From contig NC_084710.1 of assembly GCF_033807575.1 (NCBI RefSeq), positions 19,758,357-19,822,356 on the forward strand: a stretch of DNA of 64,000 nt, given 5' to 3'. Shown here piece by piece: positions 49,601 to 60,175 of this stretch. The notes under the pieces are model-generated. The model ran no database searches. It saw only the letters and a list, made by a program, of their open reading frames with translations, and was not told where the DNA came from. Position 1 is the stretch's first letter; each line of letters starts with the position of its first letter. The stretch comes from Cydia pomonella (lineage: Eukaryota; Arthropoda; Insecta; Lepidoptera; Tortricidae). Both the position numbers and the translations under genes were made by a program.

Positions 49601-51640
49601 TAAGCTAGTTATAATAATCCTCTGTTTACACATTATGTATATTTTTATTGTAAAAAAGTCTGCACCATTTGTGATCAACACACAAATAAATGCCCTTACC
49701 AGAATTCGAACCCGGGACATCCTGCCTCCGCTTCCTAGGCAGGATTACTACCGACAGGCTCGAAGGCCGGTAGTCTGAGCTTAATATGGGATATTAAAAT
49801 GTATTCGTCATTTCGTGAACGAACTAATGTATTAACATTATATTTAAAATCAGCGGATCATCTCAATACTTAAATCTTACTTACTCCATGAGTTTATCGG
49901 GATAACCTCCAATGCAACCCCAGTTATCGAGACAACAGTCAAGGGCTTGCCCCTCAGACAGGGCCAGACACTGATTATACTTCATAGCGTACTGGCTTTC
50001 AATGTTGGCTGTAAACAGTGAAAAAACATTAGCAAATAAAATCTGACAAATAAATGTAAAAATCTAATTTAAACTGTCGTGAGAAACACGTGTCGTCATA
50101 CCCACTACGTATAAATATATAAATATAAATATCATAGGACATTATTACACAAATTGACTAACTCCCACAGTAAGCTCAACAAGGCTTGTGTTGAGGGTAC
50201 ATAGACAACGATATATAAGTATTTATAAATACTTAAATACATAGAAAACACCCATGACTCAGGAACAAATATCCATGCTCATGACACGAATAAATGCCCT
50301 TACCAGGATTTGAACCCGGGACCATCGGCTTCATGGGTAGGGTCACTACCCACTAGGCCAGACCGGTGGTCAAAACGTATGTACGTATATATTCACTTTG
50401 ATACTAACATTAAGCCAACTTTACGGTTTAATTTACGACTAAGGCACACGAAGCGTATGCGTAAGAGACGCGTAAGCGTATCGTAATACGCAAGTAGAAC
50501 GAGAGCGCTACGAGCACGAACAACTTTAAACAAGTCCGCACACGAAGCGTCGTCAAAACGTAGCGTAAAAAACAAAACTTCTGACATAATCAATCTTGGC
50601 CTCCGAAACGAGAGAACGCCACCTGTCCCGATCCAGCGCGGTTTCCTGCCATGAATCGGCATTCAGCCGATGCAGGTTCGCCTCCACGACATCACACCAG
50701 CGGTACCTGGGGCGCCCGATCGGTCGACGGTTGTCTGACATAATCAAACAATAAAAAATCTTCTTCATCTGACGAGAAAGTAAGATCGTCGATACTTCCG
50801 CCGAAGACATCTGACGCCAGCGACGCCGTGATTTCAACTAATGAGATTTCATTTATAAAACAATTACGCTTACGCGACGCTGGGTGTCCAAAACTCTACG
50901 CGTCTACGCGCGTACTCGTAACGTTTTTATGATACGCTTACGCGACGCTTAAGCTTACGCTCCGTGTGGTGAGGACCTTAGGCTCTCCGAAATAGGTCGC
51001 GCGAGTGACTAAAAATAGATGGGCTAAACCGTATAATTAGCTTACAAGGAAAGGTACCCAACTGTCCGGTTCCGATTTGATTTATATTTATATAAGTATG
51101 TTAACTAGCAAGTTGCTCGAGCATCACTTTCTGCATGCTACCTGCATTTCAAAACGAAGACACAAATTAAGTAGTCCTACCAATAGCGCTGAAGATATAG
51201 GAGCCTAAAAAACAAGATTTTCCAGAGTTCTTAACGTCTGAAACTTTCCCATGTGTCCTCCAGTCAAATGTGTCCGGGGCAGGGTTTGGTCCATCAGGGA
51301 TAGTCACTTTCTTTATCGTTTCACTCAATTGCTGAGAATGCCGTTCTTTAAAGATGTGGATGTGCAGTTCTTCATGCTTCATATCAGCTAAATGATTTAC
51401 TTTAAACGCTGTCATAGGATACTTTTCATTTCGTCTGTTTATATCTTTTAGGTTCTCTCTGAAAATTTCAAGCCGTTCAGAATACTCTGACCTGTCATAT
51501 ACTTTTCCATGCTCCTTTATGAAGTCTCTAAAAAGATTTTCGGCGTCGTCCAGGTCGTAGTATGGTTTGTCGAGATTAGAGAAAGCCATGACGGCACTGC
51601 TGGCGAGGCAGACTCCCACCCAGAATGTCGGCACAATCAT
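43678..51640 (-). CDS. Gene F: cathepsin-like pseudoprotease, triad lost, remodelled active-site loop
   Basis: Minus-strand exons 51640-51181, 50008-49885, 47685-47501, 46312-46199 and 43811-43678 give an open frame of 338 codons with canonical splice sites and the family phases. A signal peptide (VCLASSAVMA) and I29 propeptide (EYSERLEIFRENL, NHLADM) are intact. The QGxCGSC loop has become SGKSCFLGS, so Ser147 stands at the catalytic Cys and two residues are inserted. The catalytic His is Gly285 (SGCFLLVGYG). NSWG has become FAAG (Phe305). Exon 2 has an additional Cys (DCCLD) and exon 4 two extra codons. No frame-breaking change was found in about 1 kb, unlike D, its nearest relative by signal peptide. 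Several transposons sit in the introns. A non-catalytic role is likely; its nature is unknown. Confidence 0.88.
43863..43998. mobile_element. GC-rich palindromic MITE beside exon 5 of gene F
   Basis: Inverted arms run from tgtgacaattcatatcaaaa through gggaccttatggcggtcggc, and back through gccgaccgccataaggttcc to ttgtcaca. It is about 136 bp and lies 50 bp upstream of the exon 5 acceptor in intron 4. Confidence 0.8.
44163..44362 (-). mobile_element. tRNA-derived SINE, copy in gene F intron 4
   Basis: The body matches 50134-50377. On the minus strand the B-box-like ggttcgaatcc lies near 44345-44335. The A-box end is missing. A LINE 3-prime end (ataagataagataatttatt) abuts at 44363. Confidence 0.7.
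44363..45020. other. Gene F intron 4: LINE 3-prime end and unassigned sequence
   Basis: From (ataag)n at 44363 to about 44900 the sequence has the layout of a minus-strand LINE 3-prime region (atttattccataacaatttt). No frame is supported. Confidence 0.45.
45021..45469. mobile_element. GC-rich inverted-repeat element, gene F intron 4
   Basis: The left end ctaggtacgcacatagcggc and the right end gccgctaagtgcgtaccgcg are inverted repeats. The interior is GC-rich (ccggctggccgcgggtt) with a short AT section. It is non-coding and is flanked by ordinary AT-rich DNA. Confidence 0.7.
45690..46000 (-). repeat. Dispersed repeat, minus copy, followed by a SINE head
   Basis: 45690-45945 is the inverted counterpart of 40868-41100. 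After a run of A at about 45945-45957, 45966-46000 (gggtcactacccactaggcc) is a head fragment of the tRNA-derived SINE. Both lie in intron 4 of gene F. Confidence 0.65.
46508..46649. mobile_element. MITE in gene F intron 3
   Basis: Inverted arms contain cgattttgatagcccagacg (46522-46541) and its partner at 46598-46620. Weaker pairing (ataagttgg and ccgacttat) extends to the ends. It is non-coding. Confidence 0.7.
47788..47974. mobile_element. Inverted-repeat element next to exon 3 of gene F
   Basis: Arms of about 48 bp: catcccaatttttttcttcg at the left and cgaagaagaaaattgggatg at the right, each continuing through a tgtcacatttactattgtta segment and its inverse. It lies about 100 bp from exon 3 and abuts the 209-bp repeat at 47981. 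Confidence 0.75.
47981..48189. repeat. Dispersed 209-bp repeat, copy 2
   Basis: Nearly identical to 4946-5154. It lies in intron 2 of gene F, where it is inverted relative to the gene, whereas in gene A it is in the gene's orientation. Confidence 0.8.
48190..49273. other. Gene F intron 2, unassigned
   Basis: AT-rich sequence. About 48890-49130 looks like a dispersed repeat (aggtaagggaggtggttttt, a G-run near 49065). A degenerate ttaccagttcggcaga near 49081 resembles the end of the MITE at 59842. No coding sequence. Confidence 0.4.
49274..49775 (-). mobile_element. tRNA-derived SINE interrupted by a LINE 3-prime fragment
   Basis: The SINE body runs from attataggacaattttacac to about 49439 and resumes at about 49668 with acacacaaataaatgccctt and a B-box-like segment on the minus strand (gggttcgaattc). 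Between them, about 49440-49667 contains a plus-oriented LINE 3-prime end (ttggtacaatgcctcaaggg) related to 31322-31430. Confidence 0.65.
50134..50377 (-). mobile_element. Complete tRNA-derived SINE
   Basis: On the minus strand it begins gaccggtctggcctagtggg, whose tggcctagtgg fits the Pol III A box. ggttcaaatcc about 40 bp later fits the B box. The body then runs to a (tata/ttata)-rich tail. Other copies: 44163, 49274 and head fragments at 589 and 45966. It lies in intron 1 of gene F. Confidence 0.75.
50440..50980. mobile_element. TIR element rich in cgtaagcg motifs, gene F intron 1
   Basis: The left end taaggcacacgaagcgtatg and the right end taagcttacgctccgtgtgg(t)gaggacctta are imperfect inverted repeats. 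Inner arms hold multiple acgcgtaagcg/cgcttacgcg variants. A 140-bp LINE fragment sits inside at 50594-50733. No transposase frame. Confidence 0.65.
50594..50733 (-). mobile_element. RTE-like 3-prime fragment with 14-bp target-site duplication
   Basis: Minus-strand translation reads RRPIGRPRYRWCDVVEANLH and TALDRDRWRSLVSEAKI, the C-terminus of an RTE-type protein. It is flanked by exact 14-bp copies of tctgacataatcaa (50580-50593 and 50734-50747). The tiny insertion is clear target-primed integration of a 5-truncated copy. Confidence 0.85.
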
Positions 51641-51642
51641 AT

Positions 51643-51672
51643 TTAAAAAAAAATGCCGATCTGTAATTCCAT
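51643..51672 (-). other. Upstream ORF before gene F
   Basis: A 10-codon frame (ATG at 51672, TAA at 51645-51643) lies in the predicted 5-prime UTR and ends two bases before the gene F start codon. Its ATG context (ttccATGg) is fair. It could reduce translation of gene F. Confidence 0.5.
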
Positions 51673-51685
51673 GGAATCTGTTGAA

Positions 51686-51724
51686 CCACTGATTAAAATA
51701 CTTTTTTGTGTAGCTTTTTATAAG
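51686..51724 (-). promoter_or_regulatory. Promoter of gene F: TATA box and initiator
   Basis: On the minus strand ttataaaaagc (51723-51713) is followed about 30 bp later by atcagtgg (51693-51686) with the TCAGT initiator. The CACGTG module of A, B and E was not found upstream. Confidence 0.65.
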
Positions 51725-51729
51725 CGCTG

Positions 51730-54056
51730 AAATGCGACTGACAGTTGTTATTATGAGTTCGCTAATATATTAAAAAATGAAATATTGCTGAGATAAGGTT
51801 AAAAAATGTTTATGTCATTGGGGCCGGGTGCAAAAAATATTGAAAAAAATAAAATATATTTGAATTTTTTAAATTCACTTAATATTATTTACGGAATTTT
51901 TAAGTTACGATAAGGATAAACATTTTATGTTAATGGTGCCGAGTGCAAAAATTTATTGGAAAAAGGGTATATATGAACTTGAAAAATGTAATTTAATAAA
52001 TGCTTACTAGCATTCCATTGCTACCGAGTAAACAAGTATTGGACGAAATAAAATTAGGAATTTATGAACTAAAAAAAAACCTAACATTCCACTAAATGGT
52101 ATTTTCTTAACAATAGGTATGTAAAGGTCTGTCGTAAAAACTTATCAATTAATATTGCAACAGTCGCTAATGGGTCTGCAGGACCCAGTGGCCTTCATTA
52201 TGAACATTAACTCGTTCGCTATTTAATGCCCTTCTATATTACCGCGGCAGGGATGCAGCGGCAAATAACACTTATTTTGTCTGCACATCACCTTAACTTC
52301 TGCGAGGTCTGCCGTGATGACTATACGTCCTCGGTTGGTGTCTACACGGTTGTTTTCATTCTACTTCCTCGCGTGGGCCCGGCATTTTGCCACGCCACGG
52401 CTGATGGGAGCCCGGGATCCGCTTGACAACTAACACGGTTGTTTTCATTAGGGTGTCATAGGGGTATAATCGATTTGTAGAATATACCTATTTTGATGAA
52501 CAAAAATATATATTTGGTCAGCCAAAATGTATACTTGGTCAGTAACTTAAGGTTAGCAAGTATTTCTAAACCAGATCGCAATAAATGTCAAACGGAGCTA
52601 AATTTAATATTATTTGATCGGTAGTAACTAGTAAGCGACCCATTAAAATTTTGTCAAGCAATCAGTGTGTAAGCGGATTATTTCATTTTGGATGACAATT
52701 GATTAGCTGAAAATTCCGTTGGTCAGCAAATGTCTAACTAACCTAACCTACCTTTACTGATCAGCGGATTTTTTAAACAAAAAAAAATATTGGGCATTAT
52801 TTGATTAAGTACCTCTTTTTCATTTTGTCCTTCAAGAAACTTACTGCTCATTCACAAAATGGGATAGGGTGGGTCTTTGTTGGATAGGGTGTATTCAAGG
52901 GTAAAAATGTACAATATGGACCGTATGGTGAGGGGTGAGGGAGCCGGGACGCAACTGCGGTGGGGTGAAGCTGTTGATTTTGGGTAGCTCCGGCGCTGTG
53001 GAAGAGCAGCCCTTCCGTCCTATTGTGACTAAGTACTTTCACTACACTCACCTCCGCAGCTTCGGCTAGCTGGTCGCCTTGAAAGCGACCAGCCTCAGCT
53101 CGCTCCCAGCCACGCCTCGCTCGTTCCCAGCCTCGCCTCGCTAGTTCCCACGCTCCGTTACAGCGGGCGAGGGCAGCCCTCCCTTCGCGCCTCTATTTTC
53201 GCAATTACTCTAGGGGTAGGATAGACAAGACCACATGGATATTGGGGTGCTCTGATTCGGTTTTAGATGACCTTGACATTTTGGTGACTGTAACGTGAGC
53301 TGATTTCGCGCCGCCTGTAACTTTACCGATTTTTGAAATCAATCGTTAGCCACCTTATTATATCAGATTACCATTCCTTTAATATGCATATATCTCAATT
53401 AAACTGCTTAGAAACATGTTTTTTTACGAACCTATTTTTAATCTTGCTGACCAAATAATAATTTTACAGCTCAACTATTTATTCAGCAGATAAATTATAA
53501 CAAAAGCGGCCAAGTGCGAGTCGGACTCGCCCATGAAGGGTTCCGTACCATTTATGACGTATTCAAAAAAACTACTTACTAGATCTCGTTCAAACCAATT
53601 TTCGGTGGAAGTTTGCATGGTAATATATATCATATATTTTTTTTAGATTTGACCGTTTGTGAATTATTTGCAGAACAAGAGTTGTTGCTTGGTGCCCTCT
53701 TTTTCCCATAAAATGACAATTCAATATTTAATAATATTTTGACACGGCATAACACGATTGGCATAACTCTATTTCGCATAAATGTCACTATAATAATGCA
53801 TCAAATAGCCTAAAAAGCTGTGCTGCTCGTATATTATGCGCATAATATTCTTTGGCCGTATATAAAAATTACTAATGTCAGATTTTTATAACTTCAAACT
53901 TCATAATATATTGTGCTCGGTCTTGGGCTCGATTCGGGTGTTGTACATGCAGGTATGACGGCAGGTTTACTCACTTTATTCGTGTCTCGCTTTCGTACAG
54001 CAACTGCAGCGCTGGGTTTACCCCGGTGTGCAGCGGCCGCGTTAATGCGCGCTTGA
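51730..54056. other. Intergenic region upstream of gene F
   Basis: Repeat pieces: 52364-52440 (gcgtgggcccggcattttgc), a 42-bp segment at 52492-52533 shared with 57561-57602, GC-richer sequence at about 52900-53200, and a gccaagtgcgagtcggactc repeat at 53502-53640. No gene is supported. Confidence 0.5.
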
Positions 54057-54065
54057 CGCTCAGGG

Positions 54066-54601
54066 GATTGGTTAGGTCATTTTCCCAAAATCATTATTTC
54101 CTTGTAGCGTAATTTCCATTCGCATTTTTTCCTATTCTTAATTTACACCAGACGTATTTATTCCTAACATGATTTTTCCATTCGCATATTTTCCCATTAG
54201 CCAATTTAACTATTCTTAATTTACACTAGACGTATTTATTCCTTGCAAAATTGTCGGTGTTGGGAGTTAGGTTCGTTAGGTATCTTCAAACGCCCGAAGG
54301 CCAAACGGCACAGAATAGGAGCCCCGCGCAAGCGGGGCTCCGTCGATATTGCTAACTTTACGCAATTTGGGTGATTGTGGATAAATTGTCTAATGGGAAA
54401 ATCTACGCATGGAAAAATCATGCAAGGAATAAATACGTCTAGTGTAAATTAAGAATATTTAAATTAACTAATGGGAAAATATGCGAATGGAAAAATCATG
54501 TTAGGAATAAATACGTCTGGTGTAAATTAAGAATAGGAAAAAATGCGACTGGATATTACGCTACAAGGAAATAATGATTTTTGGAAAATGACCTAACCAG
54601 T
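54066..54601. mobile_element. Mutator-like foldback element with 9-bp target duplication
   Basis: Terminal inverted repeats of about 190 bp start ggttaggtcattttcc and end ggaaaatgacctaacc. Each arm contains an internal tandem repeat (cagacgtatttattcct type, twice). Exact 9-bp copies of cgctcaggg flank it (54057-54065 and 54602-54610), the duplication size of Mutator-like elements. The centre (about 54300-54345) is GC-rich (ccccgcgcaagcggggc). No transposase. Confidence 0.8.
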
Positions 54602-54839
54602 CGCTCAGGGCGCTGCATCGCTTTTGGGGCAGGTGCATAAGTCATAAGTTATTTATTTGCGAAAGATAGGGTATACATAGGATGTTGCAGTTTATAGTTA
54701 ACTGAGCCAAGCTACCTTGTCACACAGTGACATGCAAATTTTAAAGTTTTTACCTAATACTAAACATGCACCTAAATAATGTCCAAAATTAATTCATGTG
54801 TATTTACATAGCAATATTTACATACAAAATAACAAATAT

Positions 54840-57180
54840 TAAAGACTAATTATATCGTATAATACAAAATAAATTGAGCTGTAGCAGTTCACTTATCCAG
54901 ATATTCATTTATGGAATAGAAGGTCTGTTCATTAAGCCATTGAAATAAACGTCTCTTAAATAATTGTAATGTAAGGCTTTTAATAGTATCTGGCAGCTTG
55001 TTAAACAAACGTATGCTCATGGGATAACAACTTTTCCTATAAAGACTCGTGTGTGTTCTCGGACATATCAGTTTGTTAGGGTATCGCGTATTAAAGTTAC
55101 ATATTTCGTCATTTTTTGTAGATAGATTTTGATTGCATTTTACAAATACACACATTTCAAATATATATAAACAAGGAACAGTGAGAAGATCAGTTTTTAA
55201 AATAATGGTCTGCATGAAGTTGATACCGAAACACCACAAATCGCGCGTATACACTGCTTTTGAGCTATAAGCAATCCATTTATATTTGACCCGTTACCCC
55301 ATACAGTTATACCATATCGTAGACTAGATGACACGTAGCCATGATACGCTTGGATTGCTGTTTTTTGGCTAGTAATTTTTGTTAAAAGCCAAAGGGCATA
55401 GGCAAAACTGTTTATTTTCTTACACACGCTTTCAATATGATGTGTCCAGTGACACCTATCATCAACTAAAATCCCAAGAAATTTGACTTGCTCTGACTCT
55501 GTAATTTGTTGGTCATTAACATTATATGAAAGTAACATTTTTTCTTTTTCCCCATATCCATTACAGAATTGCAAATATGTGGTCTTGCTAATGTTGACTT
55601 GCAGACTATTTATATTTAGCCAACCTATTATATTGGCAAGTGCTGCATTAATATCATTTTTGTGATTAGTTTTGTTTTCGCTGGATACGATAACAGATAC
55701 ATCATCAGCGAAGAGAATGCAATGATGATTAGTGCTTAATGGCAAGTCGTCGATATAAATCAGGAACCGTAACGGCCCTAAGATACTCCCCTGAGGCACA
55801 CCGACAGTATGAGTCATGTAGTCTGATTTGTAGCTTACATATTCATTATCTTCGTTAATGTTCGAGATCTCCACATATTGCTGTCTGTTACTAAGATAGC
55901 TTTGTAACCAATCTAGTACTTTACCACGTAATCCGCATTTTTCACATTTGGACAAAAGCAGGTTATGTTGTACCAAATCGAACGCCTTGCTCATGTCGAA
56001 AAATATAGCAGTCGTCGAGGCTCGGTTATCTAAAGCCTTCGTAATTTCCATTACCATTTGAAAGGCAGCCAGACTGGTAGATTTCCCTTTTTGGAACCCA
56101 TTTTGTTGCTTGGAGAGCACTGTATGCTTACTGAAGAATTTTGTTAATCTGTAGGGAAAAGAAACATACTAGCATCAACGCCAGTAATTTTAGCTGAGTA
56201 CTTAACATTTTCCTGATCTTGGCGAGTTTTTGAGATCCCTATAAAATGGTTTATAAATGCATCTGCAATCAATTTTGGATCGGTGATCGTCACATCATTA
56301 CATATTATTTTATCAATGATTTTTCGATCAAACGATTTGTTTGATGTATTTATTCTCTTTGATTACACTCCAAGTAGCTTTGCACACATTCTTTGCATTC
56401 ATTATATATTTTTTGTTACTCAGTTTCTGTGCCGTTTTCAAACATTTCTTGAAAGTTTTTTGATAATCGCAGTACTTTTTTTTATTAAATTCATTTTTCG
56501 TGGAATAATATTTATAACGAAGTATACGTTTTGTTTTTGATGCTATTTTTATTCCTTTACTGAGCCAGGCTATTTTAGATGACTTCCTTTTAATTTTCAT
56601 TTTTATTACAGGAAAACATAAATTATAAAATAATGTTAAATACTTATGAAAAATGTCAAATGCGATATCAATATCTGGTTCATTATATTTTTCGTACCAA
56701 GTCAATGAGCACAGACAATTGCAAAATTTATCTATATTTTCTTTGCTAAAGTCTCGCTTTCTAATAAACCAATATGAGCTACGATTTATCATTGGGACAT
56801 CTGGTACTATTAATAATTGACCCGTATTATGATCAGATATTTGAAGCGAATGAAGTTCACCGATAGCATTAATATCATTACTTATTATATGATCAATACA
56901 GGCATTTTGCCTGGTAGGTTGGTCAATATGTATCTTATAGTTATAGTTATAGAAGAAGGCGTAAATGACTCGAGGGTAGTCCTAGAAGTTTCGCTGTGGA
57001 CATCTGCATTTGGTCGGTTAGTCACTTCAATTTGTGATTGAATTATTTGCATTTGCTTCGTAATTTTCACTTCAAGTGCACTCACTTTATTCACAAGCAT
57101 AGTCACTCTCTTTTGCAACTCGTGTATCACGGTTTCTAATAGTTTTTGGGCCATTTTGAGAACTTTAGCAATTTAAATTA
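54840..57180 (-). mobile_element. LINE, minus strand, reverse transcriptase with FADD box
   Basis: The minus strand begins with a coiled-coil-like frame (57154-56885, MAQKLLETVIHELQKRV). A linker frame follows (56792-56328), then the reverse transcriptase 56120-55197 with FFDMSKAFDLVQHNLLL, GVPQGSILGPLRFLIYIDD, ILFADDVSV and FLGILVDD. A frameshift near 55220 leads to the C-terminus with YPMSIRLFNKLPDTIKSL and a stop near 54890. Stops and frameshifts between the parts make it inactive. Jockey/CR1-like; the clade is not certain. Confidence 0.85.
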
Positions 57181-58239
57181 AGAACGGTGAGTAAACGCAT
57201 TACCCTTATTGCAACGATGCCCGTAAATGATCTGTTCTATCAGATGATTTTTTGTTTGTTTCATGGCCTGGATAAGAGACTTAATCCATACTGACAAAAT
57301 AAAGTGTAGCCATATTAAGAAAAAAGTTTTATGTTAAGTTATGTTAAGTAAAATAGGTGACGCATTTTCGAATAAAGGGCAAGAGCACACGACTATCCTC
57401 CCCCCCTGCCATAGGTTCTTCAAGCGATGTCACTTAAGACGAAATTGGAGGACTTGAGTGAAATCGCCTATCCATACAAACGTAGTCCTTATTTTCCTCT
57501 CTGGATATCACACACACATGACACATGTCTGTCATTTAATCAATCTGCGAAAGATTCCTATTTGATGAACAAAAATATATATTTGGTCAGCCAAAATGTA
57601 TATATTTAATGTCATACTGAGCTGCTCTAAATCAGCTATTGATAATAAACACATGACGAACTAGCTCTGCAAAATGACCACACATTGTGCCGAAGCGGAC
57701 GTAACGGGGCGTCAACATTGTGCCGTGGAGCTATTTAGTTCGCAAATGGCGATGGCGGCCCGTTGTCACAGTCGTAGTATGAAGTATTCAAATTATATCT
57801 TTAACAAAACAAATATGCCTTGTGCGGATAAATGATGTGCTAGTCGTTCCAACACACATTGGAAAAAATATGGGAATACTTTTCACATATAGTTTAGCTA
57901 GGATCATATTATTTTGATTTCTCTTAATCAAAACAGCTTTTATATGGGTGATGTTATGCATTTTAAACAACCATTATTTTTAAGAAACTTTAATTTTTAA
58001 TTTGTTCAGGTTGTTATTTTAGTAATTTAAATTTGTGATGGTAAATACGAATCGTCGTTGTAGGTGAAGGTTTTTTATGTGTATTTTTTTACTAACGCAG
58101 ACGGCTGGGTGGACCGATTTGGCTATTTTTGGTATTGGAATATTTCTAGGTCCAGGGATGGTTTGAATGGTGAAACAATATGGAAAGAATGCGAGGCAAA
58201 TAGTAAAAACAATAATGATATTTTCCCATACAAACTGTT
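57181..58239. other. Intergenic region without recognised genes
   Basis: AT-rich. It contains the 42-bp shared segment at 57561-57602 and a GC-richer stretch at about 57670-57770. Short frames show no domain. Confidence 0.45.
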
Positions 58240-59100
58240 CCTATGACGAACGTGTTCAATACGTATTTCAGCATGTTTGCTCTGATCAAGATGAAAATCG
58301 ATATCTGAGGATCCTTTATAATGAAATTAATGAATCTGAGGTTAATATGAAACAAACACCCGCCATCTTGAATTTCTGAATTGTTTCCATGATCATAATG
58401 AAAATCAATATCTAAGGATCCGACCGGCCCAACATTATGATTCTGAGGTCAATTTGGGTAAAAACACCTGACATCTCGAATATGTCAATTTTTGCTCTTA
58501 TCATGATAAAAATCGATATGTGAGGATCCGAAAGGACCGTTATAATGAATCTGAGGTAAAAAATAAAAAAAAAACCTCCGCCATCTTGGATGTCTGCATT
58601 TTGGCTCTGATCGAGATGAAAATCGATATCTAAGGATCCGAGCGGCCCTTCATTATGAATCTAAGGTAAAAAATGAAAAAAAAAGTCCGCCATCTTCGGT
58701 GTCTGCATTTTGGCTCTGGTCGAGATGAATTTCTGCACTTTTGCTACGATTAAGATGAAAATTGATATCTGAAGATCCGAGAGAACCTTCAGTGTGATTC
58801 CAAGGTCAAATTTGGTAAATACGCCCGCCTTATTGATCAAAGCAAAAATGTAGAAATCCAACATGGCGGGCATTTTTTTTTAACCTCAGATTCTGTATAA
58901 AGTTGCTTTCGGATCCTCAGATATCGATTTTCATCATGATTAGAGTCAAAACAGAGAAATTCAAGATGTCGGGCGTTTTTACCAAATTTGACCTCAGACT
59001 CATAATGTAGGGCGGCTCAGATCCTCAGATATCGGTTTTCATCTTGATCAGAGCAAAATTTAAAAATCCCAAATGCCAGCTGTTTTTTTTTCAATTTTGA
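58240..59100. repeat. Tandem array of about 110-bp units that switches orientation
   Basis: The unit core is gatgaaaatcgatatctgag followed by gatcc, then an aatctgaggt run and ccgccatcttg. Forward cores lie near 58290, 58398, 58508, 58617 and 58757. From about 58850 the units run in inverse (gatatcgattttcatcatga near 58921, another near 59028). No ORF of note. Confidence 0.85.
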
Positions 59101-60175
59101 CCTATAAAATTTACATTAATTTACATTTGACATATTTCTGTGCCACCTAACTAAATGTCGCAGGTGCCCTATAAGATGAACGGTACAATGTATTAATTGG
59201 TTCGGAGGCTTAATTGTCTTTAAATACGTGCGATAAACGAACAAATAAGTAATAAGCCTGTATATTAATACAATTTAAAAAATAAAATATACCAAAATAT
59301 TGCATTTAAAACATGTTCTATATCGGATGAAACCGTCTACTTAGAGTTGGTGTCCATTCTCATGTATTTTCAAGTGACAACGCTGCAGCCAATCACAGCG
59401 CCTCATTTTATAATAGACCAATCATAGTTTGGGTGGTTTAAATTGACTAATCATGGTTAAATGAAGTTTCGTGGAAGAAAACAAGACCTAAACTTTGACG
59501 AGTTGCAATTGGTCCGTTATGAGTATTGCGTGTTTTAATAGTGGGGCCACTTTCACCTTCAGCTCAGGTACCTTAGACATGTTACAACAAGTTAGACAGA
59601 ACAGTAAAATGGAAGGACAGCTTAGAGACCTTAAAATGCTTGAGGATAACTGAAGATGGAGTACATTCATATATCGACAAACGCCAACCGATAAAAAAAA
59701 AAAAACTATCATGATGCTACGAACAGCTACGTGACTATTTCCATACATTATTTGTGTTTGGATTGGCGTTTTCTATCAATCATTGTCATCTTGGCTAGGC
59801 ATCCTGTTCATCAATTCGTTTTTTAGTGCAAACTCTTAAGAGGCCCACTCATTACCAGTTCGCCGGAAGATATCGGCATGTCAGTAAAGTTATTTGCCAA
59901 CAATCGCTAATAAGTGACAGGTCGATATCGCCCAGCGAACTGGTAATCAGTGGGCCCCATTAGAGATATAACTATCTTCAAGGGCCATATTTGTCAGTCT
60001 GAGTTCTTACAGGTAATAAATAAAATAAAAACAAATATTGAAACGTCAAATCCAAATTTATTTTATTTCTGATTAAGATGACAGGAGTTATTGTTGAAGG
60101 TTTCTGACAAAATTAATAAAATAAGGCAACACATGCATGTGAACTTAGGTACGTTTATAGTTTGTGCCGTTCACA
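59101..60175. other. Intergenic region with one MITE
   Basis: 59842-59956 is a MITE with inverted ends ggcccactcattaccagttc and gaactggtaatcagtgggcc. ccaatca-like sequences lie near 59391 and 59420, but no transcription unit is evident. The rest is AT-rich. Confidence 0.6.

Noticed and set aside
50134..50377. A/B-box sequence as a functional tRNA gene
   Set aside because: The A and B boxes are present but no cloverleaf could be drawn, and the body and repeated copies mark it as a SINE.
58064..58379. Short plus frames at the start of the 110-bp array
   Set aside because: They derive from the repeat unit and are not maintained in other units.
59380..59430. CCAAT-like boxes as a promoter
   Set aside because: No TATA, initiator or open frame follows, so a promoter call is not supported.
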